From Owenweeksia sp965214115 (GTDB lineage: Bacteria; Bacteroidota; Bacteroidia; Flavobacteriales; Schleiferiaceae): DNA of 64,000 bases. The stretch spans positions 186,001-250,000 of the forward strand of contig CBDCAU010000009.1 of the NCBI GenBank assembly GCA_965214115.1, given 5' to 3'. The first letter of the stretch is position 1. Every line of letters begins with the position of its first letter. Made by a program: the position numbers and the translations under genes. Positions 37,672 through 46,007 of this stretch are shown here, one piece after another. The notes under the pieces are model-generated. The model was not told the origin of the DNA, did not search any database, and saw only the letters and a program-made list of their open reading frames with translations.

Positions 37672-39865
37672 TTTCCCGATGAAAAACAACGCTTGGCAAA
37701 GCACTTTTGCGAATGGCGGAAACCGTAAAGTGAACATTTTCCGCTTCCCTAATGGGAGCAATATTTTCATTGCCAAAATGAGTGCCAACGGGCAAAATCT
37801 ACTGGCATCCACCTACTTGGGCGGCAACGGCAGCGAGGGAATCAACCCCAAAGTGTTCCGCAACTACGGCGACCGTTCGCGCGGCGAGGTAGTGACTTTG
37901 GACAACGGCGACATTGCCATTGCCAGCAGTTCGCTCTCCGACGATTTGCCTTTTTTGAACGCGGGGGCGAATTTGTTGAACAACTCGCAAAACGCCATCG
38001 TGGCGGTGTTTTCACCCGACTTGGGCACGTTGCGCTGGGGCACCTATTACGGCGGCAGCGGCAACGAGAGCGGCTACGCCATCCGCGGCTACGGCAACAA
38101 TATTTACCTCGCGGGCGGCACGGGCAGCACGGATTTAATGGTTTCCAACAATGCCATAAAATCCTCAAACGGAGGACAATACGATGGGTATCTTGCAATG
38201 TTTGACCAATTCAACGGCAGTTTCAAAGAAGGCACTTACATCGGCGGCAGCAGCGTGGATCAAGTGTTTCTGATGGAGAAAGACAAGCACGGGTTCATCT
38301 ACGTCTTTGGGCAAACCAAGGGCGGCGTGCCGTCCACGCCCGGCCACTACGGGCAGGCCAGCGGACAGCAGTTTGTCCAAAAATACAAGAACGACCTGAG
38401 CGCGCTGGAATGGAGCACCCGCTGGGGCAGCCCGCAAGGCAAAACGGATTTGGTGCCCACGGCTTTTATGGTGGATCAATGTTTCAACATTTATATGAGC
38501 GGCTGGGGCGGCAACACCAACCAAGGGAACGGGCTGAACGGCGGCAACACCAACGGACTGCCCATTACACCGGATGCTTTTCAAAGCACGACCGACGGCA
38601 GCGACTTTTATTTTATGGTGCTGGATCGCAACGCGCAGAACCTGTTGTACGCCAGCTACTTTGGCGGAACGGCCAATGAACACGTGGACGGCGGCACCAG
38701 CCGGTTCAGCCCCAGCGGAATCATCTATCAAGCCGTGTGCGCGGGCTGCCAAGGGCTATCTTTCCCCACCACGCCGTCCGCTTTTTCGCCCAACAATCCC
38801 AGCAGCAACTGCAATTTGGGCGCGATAAAAATGGACTTGCAGCAAACCGTGCGCGCTGAGCCGGCCATTGATCTTTCAACAAACGTGGACACGCTCTGCG
38901 ACCGCTTGGAAGTGAAACTGACCAACCACAGCTACCGGGGCGATATTTACCATTGGGATTTTGGGAACGGCGAAACCAGCACCCATTTTGAGCCCACCGT
39001 GGTTTTTGATCAATTTGGCAGCTATCAAATCCGGCTGATTGCCGAAGACACGGTCTGCGATATTTCCGATACCGCCTTTGTTACCATCGAACACGACCGA
39101 GGCGTACGGCCCCAGGCATCCATCGATTTGAAATACAGCGGCTGCGACCAAGATTATAAGGCGGCCTTCTTCAATACGTCCAACGAGGTGAACCAGTTTT
39201 CGTGGGATTTTGGTGATGGAAACACCTCCAGCGAAGAAAACCCTGTTCATTTTTACGCTGATTCCGGTTCGTATCAAATCCGCCTCATCGCGCTGGACAC
39301 CGCTTGCAATAAGGCCGACACGGTTTTTGGGGAAGTCATTTTTTCGGATACCACCGTTGCGCCCATCGTCAGCGTTTTCCATCCGGATTGCGGGCGCGGC
39401 CAATTGGATGTAAATATTCAAAATGCCCGCAACCGACTGATTTACAAATGGGTGAAAGAAGGTGGCGACACCTTTTATGGGATAGAGCCTAATCTGAAAT
39501 ACGATGCGCCCGGCGTTTATTCTTTAAAATCTATCCTTATCGATACCGCTTGTGGCTATGAATATGTGCAAGATTTTGATGTGGTCATTGACGAAATTGG
39601 CCGGCCTGTCCACATTCCCAATGCTTTCTCGCCCAACGGGGACGGCGTGAACGACGCTTTCCAAGTATTTGGCGACCACTGCGCTCGCGGCGATTTCCTC
39701 AAAATCTACAACCGCTGGGGTGAGGTGGTTTTTGAAACCCAAGCGCCTTTCGCAGAATTTTGGGACGGTCTGCAGCCGGACAAGCGCGCGCCCCAAGGCG
39801 TTTACACTTATATAATGAAGGCCGGCGGAACGATGCACCGCGGCTACCTAACCCTTTTCCGTTGA
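37565..39865 (+). CDS. SBBP/PKD protein with gliding-motility (T9SS type B) C-terminal domain, C-terminal part
   Basis: This continues the gene that starts at 36649. It carries SBBP propeller repeats (recurring STYLGGSGNE, TYYGGSGNESGYA, SYFGGTANEHVDGG), then two PKD domains (YHWDFGNGETS, FSWDFGDGNTS). It ends in a type B sorting domain: HIPNAFSPNGDGVNDAFQVF, then FLKIYNRWGEVVFETQ and GVYTYIMKAGG. Type B tails send proteins through the T9SS, often to be released or bound via PorP/SprF-like partners. The apparent ATG at 37565 is internal (MLYSTYLGG is a normal repeat). The FAD oxidoreductase gene follows after 55 bp. Confidence 0.9.
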   Translation: MLYSTYLGGSGNEMPQSLIVDAQGNLIVMGATGSSDFPMKNNAWQSTFANGGNRKVNIFRFPNGSNIFIAKMSANGQNLLASTYLGGNGSEGINPKVFRNYGDRSRGEVVTLDNGDIAIASSSLSDDLPFLNAGANLLNNSQNAIVAVFSPDLGTLRWGTYYGGSGNESGYAIRGYGNNIYLAGGTGSTDLMVSNNAIKSSNGGQYDGYLAMFDQFNGSFKEGTYIGGSSVDQVFLMEKDKHGFIYVFGQTKGGVPSTPGHYGQASGQQFVQKYKNDLSALEWSTRWGSPQGKTDLVPTAFMVDQCFNIYMSGWGGNTNQGNGLNGGNTNGLPITPDAFQSTTDGSDFYFMVLDRNAQNLLYASYFGGTANEHVDGGTSRFSPSGIIYQAVCAGCQGLSFPTTPSAFSPNNPSSNCNLGAIKMDLQQTVRAEPAIDLSTNVDTLCDRLEVKLTNHSYRGDIYHWDFGNGETSTHFEPTVVFDQFGSYQIRLIAEDTVCDISDTAFVTIEHDRGVRPQASIDLKYSGCDQDYKAAFFNTSNEVNQFSWDFGDGNTSSEENPVHFYADSGSYQIRLIALDTACNKADTVFGEVIFSDTTVAPIVSVFHPDCGRGQLDVNIQNARNRLIYKWVKEGGDTFYGIEPNLKYDAPGVYSLKSILIDTACGYEYVQDFDVVIDEIGRPVHIPNAFSPNGDGVNDAFQVFGDHCARGDFLKIYNRWGEVVFETQAPFAEFWDGLQPDKRAPQGVYTYIMKAGGTMHRGYLTLFR

Positions 39866-39920
39866 TTCTTTCAACATTCGCCGCACCGCCCTGTTTCCTT
39901 TTTTCAAAAAACTCATTGCA

Positions 39921-40616
39921 ATGGAAAATCATTACGAAATGGTCATCATCGGGGGCGGGCTGGCTGGGCTGGCCGCAGCGGTGGAACTGGAAAAGTTCAA
40001 CCTCAAAACCTTGGTGATTGACGACAGCGACCGAGTGGGCGGGCGAGTAAAAACCGATGAAGTAGAGGACTTTCTGTTGGATCGCGGCTTTCAGGTTTAC
40101 CTCTCGCAATATCCTGAGGGCCAGTCGGTTTTGGATTACCACCGTTTGGATTTTCACGCTTTTTCGCCCGGCGCGGTTTGTTTTAACCAGTATGAAAAAT
40201 TCACGGTAAAAGATGCTTCCCGCAGCAAATTGGCCATCCCAAAAATGCTCTTTTCACAAGTGGGTACCTTTATGGACAAGGTGCGCTTGGGCAATCTGAC
40301 CGCCACCTTGAAAGCCACTACCAACGAAGAAATTTTTGCCAAACCCGAAGTCACCACCGCCTATTATTTAGAAAAAAGAGGCTTCTCCAAAAAAATCATC
40401 GAGCGCTTTTTCCGTCCCTTCTTTTCGGGTATTTTTTTAGAAAATGAATTGAAAACGTCCAGCCGCCTCTTTGAATTCACCTTCCGGATGTTTGCTTTGG
40501 GCCACGCCGCGCTTCCCGCCAAGGGAATGGAAGAAATTCCTAAACAACTGAAAGCCCAAGCTGAAAAAAACCGAATTTCGGTTTCACACGAAAGTGGAAT
40601 CCATTCAGGAAAATAG
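39921..40616 (+). CDS. NAD(P)/FAD-dependent amine-oxidase-like oxidoreductase, N-terminal part (frameshifted)
   Basis: The Rossmann dinucleotide site is at residues 8-13 (IIGGGLAGLAAAVELE) and the FAD/GG doublet follows (DDSDRVGGRVKTDEVEDF), as in the amine oxidase/phytoene desaturase superfamily. LLDRGFQVYLSQYPEG and ALPAKGMEEIPKQL are typical of a Bacteroidota/cyanobacterial oxidoreductase group with no firm substrate. The frame breaks near 40576-40578: with one T fewer in the TTT, the sequence reads RIRFHTKVESIQENS, as expected for the family. The last 13 residues here are out of frame. The continuation is at 40594-41172; joined, the protein is 416 aa. Confidence 0.85.
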   Translation: MENHYEMVIIGGGLAGLAAAVELEKFNLKTLVIDDSDRVGGRVKTDEVEDFLLDRGFQVYLSQYPEGQSVLDYHRLDFHAFSPGAVCFNQYEKFTVKDASRSKLAIPKMLFSQVGTFMDKVRLGNLTATLKATTNEEIFAKPEVTTAYYLEKRGFSKKIIERFFRPFFSGIFLENELKTSSRLFEFTFRMFALGHAALPAKGMEEIPKQLKAQAEKNRISVSHESGIHSGK

Positions 40617-41172
40617 CATTCTATTAAAAAACGGGGAAAAAATCAGTGCCAAGCAAATTATCGTGGCTTGTGATCCGGGCCAGATTATCCAACAACTGTC
40701 GCAGCCCGCCGAGTGGCGCGAAACGGCCACTTATTATTTCGCGGCGCCCAAAAGTGCCATCGGCCATAATTTGATTGCCCTGAATTATCAAAGCGGCGCG
40801 GTAGTGAACAATTTTACGGTTTTGACGAACACCGCCCCCAGCTACGCGCCTAAAAACCAACATCTTGTATCTGTCAGTTTGCAAGAAACCCCCCACCAAT
40901 CCGTGGAAGAAACCTGCGAGGCCATCCAGCGGGAATTGGCGCTGGCTTTTGGCGATACCGTTTGGGAGTGGCGCTTCTTGAAAAATTACCACCTACGGCA
41001 CGCGCTGCCCGTCCTGAAAAACCAAAAGTTTGCAGTATCGCTGGCCGAAATCAAATTACGCGAAGGACTTTATTTGGCGGGCGATCATCAATTGAATACT
41101 TCCATCGACGGCGCACTGCGCAGCGGCCGATTGGCGGCGCAAGCGGCTATTTTGGATTATAAAAACGCTTAA
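40594..41172 (+). CDS. NAD(P)/FAD-dependent oxidoreductase, C-terminal part
   Basis: This is the second half of the enzyme beginning at 39921. It contains IVACDPGQIIQQL, substrate-domain strands, and the C-terminal FAD-contact motif LYLAGDHQLNTSIDGALRSG, where family members have G-D-x(4-5)-S-x2-GA. The GTG at 40594 is not a real start: the frame is open upstream, and homologous sequence (RFHTK) precedes it from 40579. No other damage is visible, so a single corrected base restores a complete enzyme. Confidence 0.85.
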   Translation: MESIQENSILLKNGEKISAKQIIVACDPGQIIQQLSQPAEWRETATYYFAAPKSAIGHNLIALNYQSGAVVNNFTVLTNTAPSYAPKNQHLVSVSLQETPHQSVEETCEAIQRELALAFGDTVWEWRFLKNYHLRHALPVLKNQKFAVSLAEIKLREGLYLAGDHQLNTSIDGALRSGRLAAQAAILDYKNA

Positions 41173-41235
41173 AGAATTTGTAATTCGGTTGTAATTCCAT
41201 AGTAATTACGATAATTTGAATTGCCACTCCAAGAT

Positions 41236-41823
41236 TTAAAATTCAGCTATTTCTCGCGCAACGCTTTTCCCACGGTCGCGGGCGTACCAAATTTGCAAGG
41301 CTGCGATAAAATCTTCTTTGGATTGGCCCGCCACTTTGGCGTTTTTCACCAAAGCCGCTGCCGCTTCCGGCCGTGGCCCCCACACTTGGATTACTTCAAA
41401 AGTGGCGGCGTCCAACCGAATTAATTTGGGGATGCCGCGCGCGCCGTTGGTCAGGTATAAATCCATCAAATCCAGATGCTCATCCCGCAGTACGATTTTC
41501 ATTTCCACCTTTCCGGAAAGCTCCGCCAATTTTGCCATCACCGGCAGCGCGTGCGCCGCATCGCCGCACCAGCCCTCGGTAATCACCAACCAAATTTCCG
41601 GTTTTTCGATAGTTTCGATGGCCGCCGCCACGTCGTTTTCCGGCTGAAAGTGCTTATCCCATTTGTTCATCCGCGCAATGTTCAGTTCCGCATAGCGGCG
41701 CATATCCTCGTTTTGCGTTTCGCCAGTCGTTTTTCCCGCACGAAAAAGTTCATCCAAAAGCTGGCGGTATTCCGCATAGCTCATCGCATTTTCCAATGCT
41801 TTTTTAATGATTTGGGTTTTCAT
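41236..41823 (-). CDS. Thioredoxin-like family protein with a single active-site cysteine
   Basis: This 195-aa cytoplasmic protein has no signal peptide. A helical N-terminus (SYAEYRQLLDELFRAGKTT) precedes a thioredoxin fold with IWLVITEGWCGDAAHALPVM. The usual CxxC is CGDA, so the resolving cysteine is missing. The conserved cis-proline is seen in GARGIPKLIRL. Bacteroidota have many such thioredoxin family proteins; a monothiol or chaperone-like role is possible but unproven. It is convergent with the FAD oxidoreductase. A 19-bp direct repeat lies on each side of the gene (41178-41196 and 41873-41891). Confidence 0.82.
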   Translation of the reverse strand: MKTQIIKKALENAMSYAEYRQLLDELFRAGKTTGETQNEDMRRYAELNIARMNKWDKHFQPENDVAAAIETIEKPEIWLVITEGWCGDAAHALPVMAKLAELSGKVEMKIVLRDEHLDLMDLYLTNGARGIPKLIRLDAATFEVIQVWGPRPEAAAALVKNAKVAGQSKEDFIAALQIWYARDRGKSVAREIAEF

Positions 41824-41844
41824 TATGCAGAAAGTAATTCAGTT

Positions 41845-41891
41845 GTCACCCTGAGCGCGGTCGAAGGGTCGGTTGTAATTCGGTTGTAATT
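41845..41891. repeat. Short repeat cluster upstream of the thioredoxin-like gene
   Basis: CACCCTGAGCGCGGTCGAAG (from 41848) resembles the widely dispersed CCTGAGC-GTCGAAGGG palindromic repeat seen in many Bacteroidota genomes. It is followed by TTGTAATTCGGTTGTAATT at 41873-41891, an exact copy of 41178-41196 on the other side of the gene. Confidence 0.6.
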
Positions 41892-41903
41892 TCAGCAACT
41901 TTT

Positions 41904-41980
41904 TTGAACATTGAACATTGAACATTGAACATTGAACATTGAACATTGAACATTGAACATTGAACATTGAACATTGAACA
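41904..41980. repeat. Heptanucleotide tandem array (TTGAACA)x11
   Basis: There are eleven perfect 7-bp units. The array ends 8 bp from the stop codon of the 3-hydroxybutyryl-CoA dehydrogenase gene (41989, minus strand). It has the same period as the array after tamB but a different unit. Confidence 0.97.
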
Positions 41981-41988
41981 TCAAAACT

Positions 41989-42876
41989 CTAACGAAACTG
42001 ACCCGCTACTTTCGCATTTTTTGGCCCTTCGGAATAGTCATAAAAACCTGCCCCCGTTTTGATACCCAAATGCCCCGCCGTTACCATATTTACCAATAGC
42101 GGACAAGGCGCGTATTTGGAATCGCCCATCCCATCGTGCAGCACCCGCATTATCGAAAGACAAATGTCCAATCCGATGAAATCCGCCAATTGCAGCGGGC
42201 CCATCGGGTGCGCCATCCCCAGCTTCATTATCGTGTCGATTTCTTCCACGCCGGCCACTCCTTGCCACAGCGAAATAATCGCCTCATTGATCATCGGCAT
42301 CAAAATACGGTTGGCCACGAAACCCGGATAGTCGTTGCATTCCGTGGGGATTTTACCCAAGTTTTTGGACAGGGCCACGATGTTGGCGGTCGTCACGTCA
42401 GAAGTGGCGTAGCCCCGGATGATTTCCACCAATTTCATCACGGGCACCGGGTTCATAAAGTGCATCCCGATCACTTTATCGGGACGTTTTGTAACCGCCC
42501 CGATTTTGGTAATTGAAATCGAAGAAGTGTTCGTGGCGAGGATGGTTTCGTCCCCACAGATTTCATCCAATTGCCTAAACAGCTTCGTTTTTATGTCAAA
42601 ATTTTCACTCGCCGCTTCTATTACTAATTCTGCATCTTTTGCGCCTTTTTTTAAATCGGTAAACGTTTCGATATTTTCGAGCGTAGCTTGCTTTTTTTCT
42701 GCATCAATTAGCTCTTTATTTAATTGCCTATCGAGGTTTTTTTCGATAGTCGCAATGCCTTTTTTTAAGCCCTCTTCGCTAATATCGACCAAGCTTACTT
42801 GATAATCGTTTTGGGCAAAAACGTGGGCAATTCCGTTGCCCATTGTTCCTGCGCCGATTACGGTTATTTTTTTCAT
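41989..42876 (-). CDS. 3-hydroxybutyryl-CoA dehydrogenase
   Basis: This 295-aa enzyme oxidises (S)-3-hydroxyacyl-CoA to 3-oxoacyl-CoA with NAD(P)+, in fatty-acid/butyrate metabolism. The Rossmann motif is GAGTMGNG (8-15). The catalytic set is visible: S118 in NTSSIS, H139 in GMHFMNPVPVM, a glutamate shortly after (VEIIRG) and an asparagine in GFVANRIL. The C-terminal dimer domain includes KLGMAHPMGPLQLADFIGLD and ends KTGAGFYDY. Length is normal for the short, single-function type. It stands alone, with a 148-bp AT-rich gap upstream that I searched for a promoter without finding a good match. Confidence 0.96.
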   Translation of the reverse strand: MKKITVIGAGTMGNGIAHVFAQNDYQVSLVDISEEGLKKGIATIEKNLDRQLNKELIDAEKKQATLENIETFTDLKKGAKDAELVIEAASENFDIKTKLFRQLDEICGDETILATNTSSISITKIGAVTKRPDKVIGMHFMNPVPVMKLVEIIRGYATSDVTTANIVALSKNLGKIPTECNDYPGFVANRILMPMINEAIISLWQGVAGVEEIDTIMKLGMAHPMGPLQLADFIGLDICLSIMRVLHDGMGDSKYAPCPLLVNMVTAGHLGIKTGAGFYDYSEGPKNAKVAGQFR

Positions 42877-43024
42877 AATCTTTAATTAAATTCTAAATTT
42901 TAAGAACCAAATACGAAACAAATTATAAATGATAAAAATCAAAATTCCAAACTCGTACATCCTTCGAGATGCAGGTTTTGAATTTATAAATTTTAAACGT
43001 TAAAATTTGTTTGGTTCTTCGGAT

Positions 43025-44269
43025 TTAGTCCCGCACCTGCGGGATTAGGATTTCGCGAATATTCTGCCTGTCCTTCGCCACATATTTTTCATAGCTCGGC
43101 GTGCCCGGCCCGGCAAATCCGGTATGTATTTTTTTTACCGAATGATCGGGCCAAAGGTAAATGGAAGTGGGGTAGCTCATAACGTGGTTGAGCATCGGCA
43201 GCGCCTTGGCAGCTTCCTCTTTTTGCGCCCGCCCCGCCAGTAATACAGGATAGGGAATTTGTAAATCTTCCTTCATTTTCTGAACCCTTTCCCACGCTTT
43301 TTCAGAATCCTCCGAACGCTCGAACGCCAATCCCACGATTTCCAAACCTTCATCGTGATACTCATCATAAATACCTGACAGATAGCGTGTTTCGTCCATA
43401 CAATTGGGACACCAACTTCCCAAAATTTGTACGATTACCGGTTTGTTTTGAAAGCGCTCATCACTCAGTGAAATGGTTTTACCCTCGGCATCGGGGATGG
43501 AAAAATTTACCGTTTCAAAACCTTCCTTCAGATAGGTCAGCGAATCGGAATCGCGCAGTTCAAAATCATCGTCGCGGTAGGCCAGCCACGACTCCGTCCA
43601 ACGCCGGCCGGAATAGAACCGACCGATAATTTTTTGGCCGTTTTCTATTTTTCCATTAAAATAAAAAAGATGCGCGCCATCGAAAGTGGAAAGCCTCAAA
43701 TGCTCGCCGCTCAAAACCCCCTCCAAATAGCGGTAGTCCCCCGTTTCGGTCTCAAAAGTCCCCGCCACGTGGTTTTCATTTTGATTAAAATAAGCAATGG
43801 CCGGATATTCATCTTGGGTGTCGGGCGAAAATTGCACGGCCCACTTTTCATTGATTTCGCAGCAAGGTTTTTCATCCGTTGGAAAACGTTGCTTTTTATT
43901 GGCTTCGGCTTGAAAAGACAAGCGATAATTTTTCACATCGGGATTGATAAAAAATCCTATCATTTTTCCCCCTGATTTTTTTACCATCAAATAGTTGGCA
44001 AAAACTGGCATTTGAATCTTCAAAGAATCGCCGATTTTTTGAATATCCGAAACTTCGATTCGCTCCTCCGCATTTCGGATGGTCATCTCAAACGTCTCCC
44101 CATTATTTTTCCATTCAAAATGGAAGGGCACGTCCACGCTATCGTTCAAAGAAATGACACCGCGCCACATTTTGCCCCCTTCCATCGCCTCTTCCTTACC
44201 ACTTTGATTTTCAGCATTTTGACAATTTGAAAAAAGAATCAAAATCAAAAACAGAGGTGCATATTTCAT
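43025..44269 (-). CDS. TlpA-family thiol-disulfide lipoprotein
   Basis: This 414-aa lipoprotein has a signal with lipobox-like LFSNC (cysteine at about residue 16). A ~230-aa N-terminal beta-rich region follows (DUF4369-like in position, but not clearly assignable). The C-terminal thioredoxin domain carries GSWCPNCMDETRYL near residue 285 and a cis-proline in SYPTSIYLWP. Such envelope TlpA/ResA-type proteins reduce disulfides, for example during cytochrome maturation. Its ATG shares one base with the TAA of the GT39 gene (TAATG), so translation is probably coupled. It is the last gene of the DUF2807-phosphomutase-GT39-TlpA series. Two adjacent cysteines (EKPCCEIN) lie near residue 136. Confidence 0.87.
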   Translation of the reverse strand: MKYAPLFLILILFSNCQNAENQSGKEEAMEGGKMWRGVISLNDSVDVPFHFEWKNNGETFEMTIRNAEERIEVSDIQKIGDSLKIQMPVFANYLMVKKSGGKMIGFFINPDVKNYRLSFQAEANKKQRFPTDEKPCCEINEKWAVQFSPDTQDEYPAIAYFNQNENHVAGTFETETGDYRYLEGVLSGEHLRLSTFDGAHLFYFNGKIENGQKIIGRFYSGRRWTESWLAYRDDDFELRDSDSLTYLKEGFETVNFSIPDAEGKTISLSDERFQNKPVIVQILGSWCPNCMDETRYLSGIYDEYHDEGLEIVGLAFERSEDSEKAWERVQKMKEDLQIPYPVLLAGRAQKEEAAKALPMLNHVMSYPTSIYLWPDHSVKKIHTGFAGPGTPSYEKYVAKDRQNIREILIPQVRD

Positions 44270-45942
44270 TAAAAACTGTTTTTTGGAGTAACTAAATTCG
44301 GCGCGGATGGTTTGGGATTCTTCAATTCCAAGAGGTAAATTGGCCGTAGGGTTTCGACCCGCGTTTTGGGGTTTAAAAATTTTGGGGACAGCAAAGTAAC
44401 GGGGTAGCTTTGGAAAACCCGCAAGGGGCTAACGGCAAAATGCGTCTTTAATTCAGCAAGATATTTTGGTTCGGTGATTACATAAGTCGCGGCATTTTTG
44501 GATAAGCGCTCCCGCAATTCTTTGATGTTGCTACCTTCCATTTTCCCATCGGTATAAAAAATGGCAGCGAAAGAAAAATAGTTGAACCCGCTCAAATTTT
44601 CCATTTCAATTCCTTCATTCTCAACGATTTGCGGTATTTGATGTCCCAACTGGAATTCCGTTATATTGGGATAGAACCAAGCGTTCATCGCAAAATTGAC
44701 CGCCACGGAAATCAGGGCGGAGGCAATCAAAATACGCAGGGGCTTTTGGCGAAAGCGCAATAAAAAATAAAGTGTGAATCCGATTATCAAAATAGAAAAT
44801 AGCCAAATCCACCACAGCGCGCGAGGAAATATCCAAACCAACAGCAAGCCGATAAAAACTACCGAAAAAGAGGCTATCAAAATCTGAAACACCCAAATAA
44901 CTGACAACCAACGTTTTGAACCAATAAAAATCCTTTGCCAAACGCTCGCGGTCAAAATTGCGGCCAAGGGAAAAAGTACGAAAATGTAGTGCGGCAGTTT
45001 GTACCCCGACATCGACAGAATCAAAAAGGGCAACAAAAAACCGCCGAAAGAAAGCCATTCTACCTTACTTCTTTTCAGGATGGAAGCGGCCCGCCGTACG
45101 AAAGCAAGAATAAAAATCAACGCCCACGGCAAAAACGCCCACAAAAAATTTTCCACGAAAAAAAAAGGACCCGCCTCGTTTTTCCAAGAATTTTCGCCCG
45201 TGATCCGGCCAAAACTCTGTGTCCAATAATAGAATTTCAAACCGGACACATTGCGCTGATATTCAACCCCTTCGCCAACCGCTATCGGCACACTTTTGTC
45301 GGGATGCGCGTCAAACTGCTGATACAATCCCCACGACATTGGGGCGAGCAACACCGCCACCAAAATTGCCAAAACCAAATATTGCCATCGAAAAAAATCC
45401 CGCCAACGCCGCTGCCCCACCAAAAAACTGGCGATGGCCAAAACCGGCACCATCAACCCCACTGGGCCCTTGGCCATCATCGCGGCGGCAATGCCAAAAG
45501 CCGCGCCCAGTAACCATTTCCAGCAGTTTTGCCGCAACCATTCGGACAACATCCACAACGAAAAAATGACCGCGCCGGTCAAAATCGTATCCGTGCGAAC
45601 GTCATTATTAAATAGAAAAAATGCCTGGCAGGAATATAAAATAATGGCGGCCAAGCGCCCCGTGCGAGCATCGTAAAGCAACTTTCCCAGGCGGAAGGTG
45701 CTGAAAACGCCCAATAAAGTGAAGAGAAATGAGCCGACTTTAAAACTGAATTCCGAAACCCCCAACAGCTTGAAAAACAACGAACTGACCCAAAACAAAA
45801 ATGGCGGCTTATCCAAATAATCATTGGCGCCAAATTGCACTTGCAGAAACTGGTTGGTCTCCGCCATTTGGCGACTGATGGCTGCGTACTGCGCCGAATC
45901 CACGTCCATAATCGGAACGAAAAACCCGAAAATATACACCAA
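44269..45942 (-). CDS. Glycosyltransferase family 39 membrane protein (ArnT/PMT-like)
   Basis: This is a 557-aa polytopic membrane protein. The family signature near the N-terminus is PIMDVDSAQYAAISRQMA (the DxD-type acidic site after the first helix), then ANDYLDKPPFLFWVSSLFF and MMAKGPVGLMVPVLA. About 10-12 transmembrane helices follow, and the last ~130 residues are periplasmic. GT39 enzymes move sugars from a polyprenyl-phosphate donor to lipid A, protein or glycans. The start is uncertain: the TTG at 45942 would cut the first helix in half, whereas the frame is open back to 46003 with hydrophobic codons (SVLFLLCTLVYIFG) but no ATG. A CTG or other rare start upstream is possible. Confidence 0.86.
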   Translation of the reverse strand: MVYIFGFFVPIMDVDSAQYAAISRQMAETNQFLQVQFGANDYLDKPPFLFWVSSLFFKLLGVSEFSFKVGSFLFTLLGVFSTFRLGKLLYDARTGRLAAIILYSCQAFFLFNNDVRTDTILTGAVIFSLWMLSEWLRQNCWKWLLGAAFGIAAAMMAKGPVGLMVPVLAIASFLVGQRRWRDFFRWQYLVLAILVAVLLAPMSWGLYQQFDAHPDKSVPIAVGEGVEYQRNVSGLKFYYWTQSFGRITGENSWKNEAGPFFFVENFLWAFLPWALIFILAFVRRAASILKRSKVEWLSFGGFLLPFLILSMSGYKLPHYIFVLFPLAAILTASVWQRIFIGSKRWLSVIWVFQILIASFSVVFIGLLLVWIFPRALWWIWLFSILIIGFTLYFLLRFRQKPLRILIASALISVAVNFAMNAWFYPNITEFQLGHQIPQIVENEGIEMENLSGFNYFSFAAIFYTDGKMEGSNIKELRERLSKNAATYVITEPKYLAELKTHFAVSPLRVFQSYPVTLLSPKFLNPKTRVETLRPIYLLELKNPKPSAPNLVTPKNSF

Positions 45943-46007
45943 TGTGCACAGCAGAAAAAGAACACTAAAAGTCGTTGAATTCAGGACTTTAACTTTAGAT
46001 AATTATG

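Noticed and set aside
41904..41980. Possible CRISPR array
   Set aside because: Units of 7 bp are contiguous with no spacers, and no cas gene is nearby.
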